Assembly (NCBI RefSeq): GCF_014904755.1
Contig: NZ_JACZFQ010000070.1
Location: forward strand, 1 to 64,000
DNA length: 64,000 nt
Source: Neoluteolibacter marinus
GTDB taxonomy: Bacteria; Verrucomicrobiota; Verrucomicrobiia; Verrucomicrobiales; Akkermansiaceae
Reading direction: 5' to 3'
The position numbers and the translations under genes are program-made. Under the pieces are notes generated by a model, which did not search any database, was not told the DNA's origin, and was given only the letters and a program-made list of their open reading frames with translations. This document shows, one piece after another, positions 53,834 through 63,809 of the stretch. Each line of letters begins with the position of its first letter. The first letter of the stretch is position 1.

Positions 53834-53834
53834 C

Positions 53835-53860
53835 GTAACGCGACGGCCGGAATATGGTAG
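53835..53860 (+). promoter_or_regulatory. GTAAC-type ECF promoter of sigma 3
   Basis: GTAAC (53835-53839), 15 bases, TGGTAG (53855-53860), identical in element and spacing to the sigma 4 promoter at 58558. It begins two bases after the stop of kinase 2; the ATG of sigma 3 is at 53874. Confidence 0.65.
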
Positions 53861-53873
53861 GGAGCGTGTCGAC

Positions 53874-54590
53874 ATGTCCGAAGACCGCTCCGACCTCTTC
53901 CTCACCACCCGCTGGACCCTGGTTGGGGAGGCGGCCCGAACGGGGGACGCCGGTGCGAAGCAGGCGCTTGGAAGCTTGTTCGTGACCTACTGGAAGCCGC
54001 TTTATCGCTACGCGAGGAGGCAGGGGAAGAGTCCGGAGGACGCGGAGGACTTGGTACAAGGCTTTTTCGAGCATTTGCTGGAAGGCGACGGTCTGCGGAA
54101 GGTCGATCGTGACCGCGGGCGCTTCCGGGCTTTCATGCTGGGCTCGCTGAAAAATTACGTGGCCAGCGAGTGGCGGCGTGAGCACCGGCAGAAGCGCGGG
54201 GGATTCGCCGTCCATTTGTCCTTGGACTGGCACGACGCCGAGACAGGGCTGGGACTGGACGCGGAGGAGCACCGCAGTCCGGACCGCTGGTTCGACAAGG
54301 AATGGGCCACGGCACTCCTCGACAAGGTGCTGGACGATCTGGACCGCGACGAACCGGGCTTCGAGCGCTGGAAGCGGTTCCTCGGGAGGGGGCAGGGGGA
54401 CTTGTCTTACGCGGACGTGGCGTCGGTTCACGGCATGAGCGAAGGCGCTGCCCGGGTAGCCGTGCACCGGCTGCGCAAGCGCTACCGGCAGCGGGTGCGC
54501 GATGAGATTGCGGGCACTTTGGCCGATCCCTCGATGATCGACGACGAGATGCGGTCCCTGTTCGAGGCGTTGACCGATGATTTCACGTAA
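53874..54590 (+). CDS. ECF-type sigma factor 3 (kinase-linked)
   Basis: A protein of 238 residues from the ATG at 53874. LFLTTRWTLVGEAARTGDAG is followed by region 2 (LFVTYWKPLYRYARRQGKSP, EDAEDLVQGFFEHLLEG, RGRFRAFMLGSLKNYVASEW) and region 4 (LSYADVASVHGMSEGAARVA, VHRLRKRYRQRVRDEI). It is closest to sigma 4, and both are preceded by TGGTAG elements. The stop TAA lies inside the GTAAC box of kinase 3. It likely forms a unit with kinase 3, 33 bases downstream. Confidence 0.88.
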   Translation: MSEDRSDLFLTTRWTLVGEAARTGDAGAKQALGSLFVTYWKPLYRYARRQGKSPEDAEDLVQGFFEHLLEGDGLRKVDRDRGRFRAFMLGSLKNYVASEWRREHRQKRGGFAVHLSLDWHDAETGLGLDAEEHRSPDRWFDKEWATALLDKVLDDLDRDEPGFERWKRFLGRGQGDLSYADVASVHGMSEGAARVAVHRLRKRYRQRVRDEIAGTLADPSMIDDEMRSLFEALTDDFT

Positions 54591-54612
54591 CGGCAAGCGG
54601 GGAAGGGACAAG
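54587..54612 (+). promoter_or_regulatory. GTAAC-type ECF promoter of kinase 3
   Basis: GTAAC (54587-54591) contains the sigma 3 stop codon; after 15 bases comes GACAAG (54607-54612). This second element differs from those of sigma 3 and sigma 4. The ATG of kinase 3 is at 54624. Confidence 0.5.
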
Positions 54613-54623
54613 GGAAGGATGAC

Positions 54624-56102
54624 ATGAACGACCAAGCGATTTGCCTCGAATGTGGAAAGCCGTTGCCAGCGGGCGGTACGCACGAGATCTGCCCCGCATG
54701 CCTGATGGCCCAGGCCATGGCCTCCGGAACCAGGGACACCCGGACGGGCGGGGCGGGACAGGTTCCGCCGTCACCGGACGAGATCGCGGCGCGGTTTCCC
54801 CAGTTCGAGGTGGTCGAGTGCCTTGGCCGCGGCGGCATGGGTGTCGTCTACAAAGCCCGGCAGAAGTCGCTGGATCGTTGGGTGGCGATCAAGGTGCTGG
54901 CCCCGGAGCGGATTCACGACGAGCGGTTCGCGGAGCATTTCGAGAAGGAGGCCAAGACGCTGGCGAGGATGAGCCACCCGAACATCGTGACGGTGTTCGA
55001 TCACGGGGAGTCGGACGGGCTGTTCTACATCGTGATGGAGTACGTCGATGGGGTGAACCTCCGCGACCTGCTACGCGAGGGCAAGATGGCTCCGGAGCAG
55101 GCACTGGCCATCGTGCCGCCGGTCTGCGAGGCCTTGGAGTATGCCCACGGCAAGGGCGTGGTCCATCGCGACATCAAGCCGGAGAACCTTTTGTTAGATC
55201 GTGATGGAAGGGTGAAGATCGCCGACTTCGGGATCGCCTCGCTGGTCGGGGCGACGGGTGAGAAATCGGGCACACCGCCCTACATGGCGCCGGAGCAGGA
55301 GCAAGGAACTGTCGACCGCCGGGCGGACATCTACGCTCTGGGCGTGGTGCTCTACGAAATGCTGACCGGCGAGCGGCCGGCGAAAGACGTCGTCGCCCCG
55401 TCGCGGAAGGTCGAGGTGGACGTGAAGATCGACGAGATGGTACTACGCGCCCTCGAGAAGGAACCGGAGCGGCGCTACCAGACGGCGGCGGAGTTCCGGA
55501 CGATGGCGCAGACCATGGCAGGTTCCGGCAAGCTCCCTGCGACCTCCTCAGGTATCCGCGAGGCACGATTCAATGCGGGTTCTGTGAGGCTTCATTTCAC
55601 CATCTTGGCCGTGACCTGGTGGATCAGCATGCCACTTGGAGCCATCCTTCCGCTGGTGTCGGGCGAGGAAGAGATTCTCCTCCTTTTGCTATGGCTGCCG
55701 GCGATGGCCGTGGCCGGGGTCTTCTGGTGCGTCCTCCTGTACCGCCAGTGGCTGCTTCTCCAGGGGCACGGCGCTCGCGTTACCCCGGGCAAGGCGGTTG
55801 GCTACGGGTTCATTCCCTTTTACTGCTTTTACTGGTGGTTCCACGCCTACGCCGGGCTGGCCACCGATACGAACCGCTGCCTGGAAAGGGCTGGAGCCGC
55901 TGCTCCCCGCATGTCGTTCGGTCTCTCCGTGACCTACTGCGTCCTAGGCGTCCTCCTGTGCACGATCGGGCTCCATCCGGTCGCAGGAGCCTTGATCGAC
56001 GTTCCCTACATGATCGTGGGCTTCATTTTGATCCTCCAGCAGAGGGACTGTGTCCTCGCCTTGCTGAAGCTGAGGTCGGGGGAAGCAGCGGATTTGAGGT
56101 AA
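54624..56102 (+). CDS. Ser/Thr protein kinase 3 with multi-helix C-terminus
   Basis: A protein of 492 residues. The zinc-ribbon-like CLECGKPLPAGGTHEICPAC (residues 8-27) precedes a kinase domain (about 60-300: GRGGMGVVYKARQKSLDRWV, HRDIKPENLLLD, DFGIASLVG). The remainder (from about 315) is a membrane domain with four to five helices (TWWISMPLGAILPLV, LLLLLWLPAMAVAGVFWCVL, FIPFYCFYWWFHAYAGLA, CVLGVLLCTIGLHPV, IDVPYMIVGFILILQQ) and little periplasmic sequence. The catalytic part shows about 93% DNA identity to kinase 2 over 200 inspected bases. It may sense membrane state or a lipid. It is preceded by its own GTAAC box. Confidence 0.86.
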   Translation: MNDQAICLECGKPLPAGGTHEICPACLMAQAMASGTRDTRTGGAGQVPPSPDEIAARFPQFEVVECLGRGGMGVVYKARQKSLDRWVAIKVLAPERIHDERFAEHFEKEAKTLARMSHPNIVTVFDHGESDGLFYIVMEYVDGVNLRDLLREGKMAPEQALAIVPPVCEALEYAHGKGVVHRDIKPENLLLDRDGRVKIADFGIASLVGATGEKSGTPPYMAPEQEQGTVDRRADIYALGVVLYEMLTGERPAKDVVAPSRKVEVDVKIDEMVLRALEKEPERRYQTAAEFRTMAQTMAGSGKLPATSSGIREARFNAGSVRLHFTILAVTWWISMPLGAILPLVSGEEEILLLLLWLPAMAVAGVFWCVLLYRQWLLLQGHGARVTPGKAVGYGFIPFYCFYWWFHAYAGLATDTNRCLERAGAAAPRMSFGLSVTYCVLGVLLCTIGLHPVAGALIDVPYMIVGFILILQQRDCVLALLKLRSGEAADLR

Positions 56103-56293
56103 AGAATCCGGTGGCCTGTGGTAGGGGCGGACTTGTCGTCCACCGGTTCCGCAAAGACCGTTTCGATATCCGACAGGGTGAAGGTTTTATCCGTCGAGAT
56201 CGACGGTCCGAGCCCGGGGTTGGAATCGGAAATCCGGGAGGCCGCACGGAAGACGAATCGCAGGGCCGCTCCGGGGCTCTTTACGGGGGAGAA

Positions 56294-57178
56294 TCAGTTG
56301 CTTCCTTCATCGTGCGGCTCATCGGGACTCACCATTGCCATGCGGCGCTGAGCCTCGCGCCGCCCCATCTCCTGAAGGGATTCCGGGAGATCCTCACAGA
56401 TGGATGCGATGGTCCGGTCCTCTTCGGAAAGAAGGGCCATGTCAAAATACTCCTTCAAGCACTGTTCCCGGGTGTCGAGCGCTTCTTCGGGAAGCGCGGC
56501 GATGTCGGTGCGCATCCGTTCGAGGTCTCCGTAGGTGGCACTGGTGATGGCCCGCGCCGCAGCCGAGACCTGCATGGGCGACTGTTTCGGCTCCCGCGCC
56601 CAGGCAAGCGCAGCCGCCGCGTCCGTTTCAAGCCATCCTTCCATCATGTTGCGGGCGTCGGCATGGTTCGTGAAGGAGGTGCCGGGACCGAAGCGCCTGA
56701 GACCGCCCTCCGGGTCCACCCGGCCCCATTGCCGCCAGAGCGAGTCCCACACTTGCTGGGTGATCCCGTTACCCCGGTCCTGCATGCCTCCCAGTGATTC
56801 GAGGGCGCGCGGGATTTCGTCAGCGGTCAGCGCACCGATCACTCCTGTCAGGAAAGCAATCTGGTTGCTGCTATTGTAGATCTGGGCACCGCTAGCGATC
56901 AGGTCCATCCGTTCTGCGGACGTCAAAAGCCGGGCTTCCTCGGCGGTGGGGCCGTTGTAAAATGCCGCGATCTTCCCGGAGTCCTTGTTCCGGGTCATCC
57001 TATCCCGGCTTTTCCGCGTGCTATCCATCGCTCCGCCGGTCGGAGTGGAGGAATCTTCGGCGACACGACGCGGGACTCCGGCATTCGTGCCGGACTGCAT
57101 CCGGTCACTCTGGCGGGCTGCCAGGAAAGCAGTGCCTCCGACGACGGCGGCGAGGATGAAAGTGGTGGCGGGTTTCAT
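56294..57178 (-). CDS. Exported helical-repeat protein, paralogue A
   Basis: A protein of 294 residues from the ATG at 57176-57178. A signal peptide or anchor (TTFILAAVVGGTAFLAARQS) is followed by a mainly helical protein with WDSLWRQWGRVDPEGGLRRF and MMEGWLETDAAAALAWAREP. The same pair of motifs appears in the next gene (57221-58315), so the two are paralogues. The WGRVDP / WARE motif is common in exported proteins of Verrucomicrobiota. Function unknown. It interrupts the sigma-kinase array on the opposite strand and has no GTAAC box. Confidence 0.7.
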   Translation of the reverse strand: MKPATTFILAAVVGGTAFLAARQSDRMQSGTNAGVPRRVAEDSSTPTGGAMDSTRKSRDRMTRNKDSGKIAAFYNGPTAEEARLLTSAERMDLIASGAQIYNSSNQIAFLTGVIGALTADEIPRALESLGGMQDRGNGITQQVWDSLWRQWGRVDPEGGLRRFGPGTSFTNHADARNMMEGWLETDAAAALAWAREPKQSPMQVSAAARAITSATYGDLERMRTDIAALPEEALDTREQCLKEYFDMALLSEEDRTIASICEDLPESLQEMGRREAQRRMAMVSPDEPHDEGSN

Positions 57179-57220
57179 GATGGGAGTCAGGTCAATGCCG
57201 GGGGAAAGCATGGACAGGTT

Positions 57221-58315
57221 TTACCGGTGAAGGATCCCGGCAGCCGGATCGCCATCGGGTCTCGACTCGATCCAAGCCTTGGCGGCTCCGGGGTCGGAAC
57301 TCACCCACTGCGACCACGCGATCTGAAGCGGATGCGTGCCGGGGATGGGTTCCCCGGAGTTGGAAACGGTTGGAAGGCGGCTGGCCCACTCGGCCATGGC
57401 AGCCGGGTCCCGGATCGCCATCACTGCAAGAAAACGGTTCCATTGGTAGACTCCGCCAGGGTCGGCGGCATGTTCCTCCAGCCAGGTGGCTGCTTCGTCG
57501 GGATCGGTGTAAGCCAGGCGATCCAGAACCACGGGCCACGCCTTGGCCTGCAATTCGGGAGTCATCGACTCGTAGACGACGCCGGGGGAGTTCGAGGTGT
57601 CTCTTGCAATCGCCAGATCAAAGAAGTCATGCCAGCCTGCCCGCGCGGTGCCATCCTCTCCGCTGAAGAGAGCCATGGCATTCCCCACCTTGTCGAGGTC
57701 GCCACCGGTGTCCTGGATAAGGGCATAGGCGGCAGCCGCCTGGCCACGGCTGTCTTTCCCCGGCTCCCGCGCCCATTGGAGTGCGCCTTCCGGATCGGTC
57801 TCCATCCAGCCGGCCATGAAGCAACGGCAGTCGTTGGAAGTGAAAAGGGCGCCGCCCTTCTCCGCGAGGTCAAGACAGGCATGGGGATCGACTTTTCCCC
57901 ACTGGCTCCAGACGGTGTCCCACACTTCCTGGGACCAGGTGTTGCCCCGGCCCATGGCTTGGCGAAGGGTCTCGACGGATTCCTCGAGCTCTTCGCGGGT
58001 CATCACCGATACCAGTCCACACAGCACGTCTTCCTGCCGGTTGGGATCGCTGAGTAGAGCCGCTTTCTTCATCAGTGCGATGCGTTGGTCCGGTCTGAGT
58101 TGTGCCGCTCGCCTTGCGGTCAGTTCACGCCCGGGAAAAACCCTTGCCGATGCACCGTCCGCGTCGTGGGGGGTGGAAGGGGCTCGATCCGGTCGGGCAT
58201 CGTGTGAAGTTGCAGCGTTTCGGGATGGTCCCTCCGTCTCGCCCCCGCGGTGTCCCAGGAGCAATCCGGCAATGCCGGAAAGGGCGATCAAGAGCAAGGA
58301 GTGGCCGGTCTTCAT
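57221..58315 (-). CDS. Exported helical-repeat protein, paralogue B
   Basis: A protein of 364 residues. An N-terminal signal or anchor (LLLIALSGIAGLLLGHRGG) is followed by helical repeats: EVWDTVWSQWGKVDPHACLD, MAGWMETDPEGALQWAREPG, and later ATWLEEHAADPGGVYQWNRF, AEWASRLPTV and a final AKAWIESRPDG. The repeated W-x-x-x-D-P / A-x-x-W pattern implies alpha-solenoid repeats. Paralogue A lies 42 bases downstream on the same strand. No enzymatic signature. A -35-like GGAAC lies in the 242-base upstream gap, but no GTAAC box on this strand. Confidence 0.7.
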   Translation of the reverse strand: MKTGHSLLLIALSGIAGLLLGHRGGETEGPSRNAATSHDARPDRAPSTPHDADGASARVFPGRELTARRAAQLRPDQRIALMKKAALLSDPNRQEDVLCGLVSVMTREELEESVETLRQAMGRGNTWSQEVWDTVWSQWGKVDPHACLDLAEKGGALFTSNDCRCFMAGWMETDPEGALQWAREPGKDSRGQAAAAYALIQDTGGDLDKVGNAMALFSGEDGTARAGWHDFFDLAIARDTSNSPGVVYESMTPELQAKAWPVVLDRLAYTDPDEAATWLEEHAADPGGVYQWNRFLAVMAIRDPAAMAEWASRLPTVSNSGEPIPGTHPLQIAWSQWVSSDPGAAKAWIESRPDGDPAAGILHR

Positions 58316-58557
58316 TGGCTGCGATTCGCCACGAACTACTAACTGGCAGGTTCGGTTGAGGGCAATCTCATTGTCGGTTCAAACTATGTTCCGCTTACAT
58401 TGCGTTCCATTTGCCCATCATGCCATCTCCAGGTCCATCTCGCGGTTCTGCCAGAGTCCGGGGTCGCCGAGGAGGAAACACGCTTCGCCCATCCTAATCT
58501 CTTCGGCCGAACGTGTGAGCTGGACAGCATCCGCCCGCCGATTGGGTCCGATTTCCT

Positions 58558-58583
58558 GTAACGCGGTCGTTTCCGTGTGGTAG
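58558..58583 (+). promoter_or_regulatory. GTAAC-type ECF promoter of sigma 4
   Basis: GTAAC (58558-58562), 15 bases, TGGTAG (58578-58583), the same as for sigma 3. The ATG is at 58600. The rest of the 242-base gap from 58316 shows no gene. Confidence 0.65.
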
Positions 58584-58599
58584 AAGCAACGCGGGACCG

Positions 58600-59337
58600 A
58601 TGAACGCTGCGAAGGGGAGTTTCTTTGCCACCACCCGCTGGACGCTGGTGGGCGCCGCGGCGCGGGACGGCGACAGTGCGGCGCTTGAGGCGCTGGGGAC
58701 CTTGTTCGAGACCTACTGGCAACCCCTTTACCGCTACGCGCGTCGGAAGGGGAAAACGAAGGAGGACGCCGAAGACCTGGTGCAGGGCTTTTTCGAACAC
58801 TTGATGGAGGCCAGGGCCTTGCAGGACATCGATCGCGCCAAGGGGCGCTTCCGGGCCTTCCTGCTGGCCTCTTTCAATCACTGGATGATCAACGACTGGC
58901 GGCGCGGTGCCCGGCTCAAGCGCGGGGGCGAGGCGACAGTGCTTTCGCTCGATTGGGAGGATGCCGAGACCGGATTGAAGCTCGACCCGGAGGACCGGAT
59001 GAGCCCCGACCGCCACTACGACCGCGAGTGGGCGCTGGCCCTGTTAGGGAAAGTCATCGGCGACCTGGAAACCGCCAGCGCCGGGGAAGGGAACGCCGTC
59101 CAGTTCGCGGTGTTGAAACCTTGCTTGACCGCCGACTCGGCGCGGATCGGCTACGCCGGGATCGCCGCGCAGCTCGGCGCCAGCGAAGGCGCGGCGCGGG
59201 TGGCGGTGCACCGGCTGCGAAAGCGCTACCGGCACCTGCTCACGGCGGAGATCGCCCGCACCTTGGCCTCGCCCGACGCCGTGGAGGAGGAGATGCGTTC
59301 GCTGTTCGCGGCGCTCGCGGACTGGAAGAACGATTGA
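58600..59337 (+). CDS. ECF-type sigma factor 4 (kinase-linked)
   Basis: A protein of 245 residues. The leader FFATTRWTLVGAAARDGDSA is followed by region 2 (LFETYWQPLYRYARRKGKTK, EDAEDLVQGFFEHLMEARAL, KGRFRAFLLASFNHWMINDW) and region 4 (GYAGIAAQLGASEGAARVAV, HRLRKRYRHLLTAEI). Very similar to sigma 3 in both regions, matching the similar promoter elements. It is separated from kinase 4 by a small MGMT-like gene, unlike the other pairs. Confidence 0.88.
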   Translation: MNAAKGSFFATTRWTLVGAAARDGDSAALEALGTLFETYWQPLYRYARRKGKTKEDAEDLVQGFFEHLMEARALQDIDRAKGRFRAFLLASFNHWMINDWRRGARLKRGGEATVLSLDWEDAETGLKLDPEDRMSPDRHYDREWALALLGKVIGDLETASAGEGNAVQFAVLKPCLTADSARIGYAGIAAQLGASEGAARVAVHRLRKRYRHLLTAEIARTLASPDAVEEEMRSLFAALADWKND

Positions 59338-59393
59338 TCCGGACATGGCCGCGGGTGTAGCAAGGATCCCCATCAACCCTACGCCGGAAGACC

Positions 59394-59867
59394 ATGAAGA
59401 AGAACACCAGCCCGGGCATGAAACGCAGCCGGGTGCCTTGGAGCGAAAAGCTGCGCCCGGAGATGGAGGCCGTCGTTTGCGACGACCCGAAGGGCCGCGG
59501 GAAAATGCTGCTGCCGACCCCGATGCTGGTGGCGGGCGCGATGCGCGGGATCCCGGCGCGGGCACTGCTGACCGTTCCCGAACTCCGAAACCGGATGGCG
59601 CGGAGCCACGGCGCGGACCTGACCTGCCCGCTGATGACGGGGATCTTCTACAACATCATCGCCGGCGCGGCCGAGGAGGAGATTGCCGCCGGCAAACCGC
59701 CGCTCGCCCCCTACTGGCGGGTGGTCCAGGAGAACGGAACCCTCAGCCCGAAGACTCCCGCCGGGCCTGAACGGCAGGCCGAGCACCTGCGCGGCGAGGG
59801 ACACGTCGTGGAGGAGCGCCGTGCCAAGCTGCATGTCCGCGACTTCGAGCAGTCGCTCGCGGATTGA
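59394..59867 (+). CDS. Small MGMT-like protein without PCHR site
   Basis: A protein of 157 residues; CGGAAG precedes the ATG at 59394. Sequence features: MLLPTPMLVAGAMRGIPARA, LLTVPELRNRMARSHGADLT, CPLMTGIFYNIIAGAAEEEI and YWRVVQENGTLSPKTPAGPE. The last part resembles the region after the active site of methylguanine-DNA methyltransferases (R-V-V-x-x-x-G-x-L), and similar proteins occur in Bacteroidota, but the PCHR cysteine motif is missing. It may be a DNA-binding alkyltransferase-like protein or something else. It stands between sigma 4 and kinase 4 and has no GTAAC box. Confidence 0.5.
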   Translation: MKKNTSPGMKRSRVPWSEKLRPEMEAVVCDDPKGRGKMLLPTPMLVAGAMRGIPARALLTVPELRNRMARSHGADLTCPLMTGIFYNIIAGAAEEEIAAGKPPLAPYWRVVQENGTLSPKTPAGPERQAEHLRGEGHVVEERRAKLHVRDFEQSLAD

Positions 59868-59879
59868 TGGAAATAGGTC

Positions 59880-59905
59880 GTAACAGTGCCGGGCGGAAGG
59901 TTTTG
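59880..59905 (+). promoter_or_regulatory. GTAAC-type ECF promoter of kinase 4
   Basis: GTAAC (59880-59884), 15 bases, GTTTTG (59900-59905). The ATG of kinase 4 is at 59929. The second element is unlike those of sigma 3 and 4, so its activator is unclear. Confidence 0.5.
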
Positions 59906-59928
59906 GGGAACTCATCGCCACGTAAGCC

Positions 59929-62640
<2,712 letters not shown>

Positions 62641-62721
62641 GGCAGGCGGTCGCCAACGGCTTGTGGATCGGGCGCTAGTTTCGGTTGGCAGGTCCGGGTC
62701 TCCGGATTGTAGCTTCCGGCC

Positions 62722-63756
62722 ATGGACGACACGCCGCGGCCGCCGCGACGCAAGCGCTACTCCGGGAAGAACCCGCGGCGCTTCGAGGACAAGTACAAGG
62801 AGCACGATCCCGCGCGCTTTGCGGAGACGATCGGCAAGGTGCTGGAGTCGGGGAAGACCCCGGCGGGGATGCACGTGCCCATCATGGTGGAGGAGTGCCT
62901 CGATGCGCTGCGCCTCGCGCCCGGTCTAACAGGTGTCGACTGCACCCTCGGCTACGGTGGTCACGCGCGGGAGATCCTGTCGCACATCTCTCCCGGCGGC
63001 CGCTTGATCGGGCTCGACCTCGATCCGATCGAGCAACCGAAGACCGAGGCTCGCCTGCGGGCCGCGGGATACGGGCCGGAGGTGTTCACCGCGGTTCATT
63101 CGAACTACGCGGGGATCCGCAAGGCGCTCGACCGCCAGGCGTTGGAGGCGGTGGATTTCGTCTTCGCCGATCTCGGCTGTTCCTCGATGCAGTTCGACGA
63201 TCCGTCGCGCGGCTTCACCTTCAAGGCCGACGGCCCGCTCGACATGCGGATGAATCCCGGCCGCGGGGTGCCGGCTTCGGATTGGGTAGCGAAAATTTCG
63301 GCCGAGAAGCTGGCGGTCGTGCTGTCGGAGAACTCGGACGAACCCTTGGCGGACGAGATCGCCGCGGCGCTGGCGGGGGGGCGGTTCGGGGGGACATGCG
63401 AGTTTGCCGGGGCGGTCCGCGGGGTTGCCGCGGTGGCGCGCCTCGACGAGGAACGCCGGGAGCTGACGGTCCGGCGGGTGTTCCAGGCGGTGCGGATCGC
63501 GGTGAACGAGGAATTCTCCTCTTTGGATGCCTTCCTGAGGCAGCTGCCCCATTGCCTGGCGCCGGGGGGACGGGTGGCGGTGCTGACCTTTCATTCGGGC
63601 GAAGACCGGCGGGTGAAGCATGCCTTCAAGGCGGGTCTGAATGACGGCACCTACGCGGAGATCAGCGACGGGGTGATCGTCGCGGGGCCCGACGAGCGGC
63701 GGAGCAATCCGCGGAGCTCACCGGCCAAGTTGCGCTGGGCATGCCGCGCATCGTGA
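62722..63756 (+). CDS. rsmH: 16S rRNA (cytosine(1402)-N(4))-methyltransferase
   Basis: A protein of 344 residues. SAM-dependent methyltransferase that modifies C1402 of 16S rRNA. Features: HVPIMVEECLDALRL, TGVDCTLGYGGHAREIL, IGLDLDPIEQPKTEARLRAA, FADLGCSSMQFDDPSRGFTF, RMNPGRGVPASDWV, QAVRIAVNEEFSSLDAFLRQ and VLTFHSGEDRRVKHAFKAG. An N-terminal extension of about 50 basic residues precedes the standard core. RsmH usually opens the dcw cell-wall cluster; here it is followed by an SGNH hydrolase instead of ftsL/ftsI. Confidence 0.93.
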   Translation: MDDTPRPPRRKRYSGKNPRRFEDKYKEHDPARFAETIGKVLESGKTPAGMHVPIMVEECLDALRLAPGLTGVDCTLGYGGHAREILSHISPGGRLIGLDLDPIEQPKTEARLRAAGYGPEVFTAVHSNYAGIRKALDRQALEAVDFVFADLGCSSMQFDDPSRGFTFKADGPLDMRMNPGRGVPASDWVAKISAEKLAVVLSENSDEPLADEIAAALAGGRFGGTCEFAGAVRGVAAVARLDEERRELTVRRVFQAVRIAVNEEFSSLDAFLRQLPHCLAPGGRVAVLTFHSGEDRRVKHAFKAGLNDGTYAEISDGVIVAGPDERRSNPRSSPAKLRWACRAS

Positions 63757-63809
63757 CATGATCTGTCATTCCGGATCGAACCGCATTCCCGCAACGTAGG
63801 AGGATCGCT

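Noticed and set aside
59394-59867. Active O6-methylguanine-DNA methyltransferase
   Set aside because: The PCHR catalytic cysteine motif is absent.
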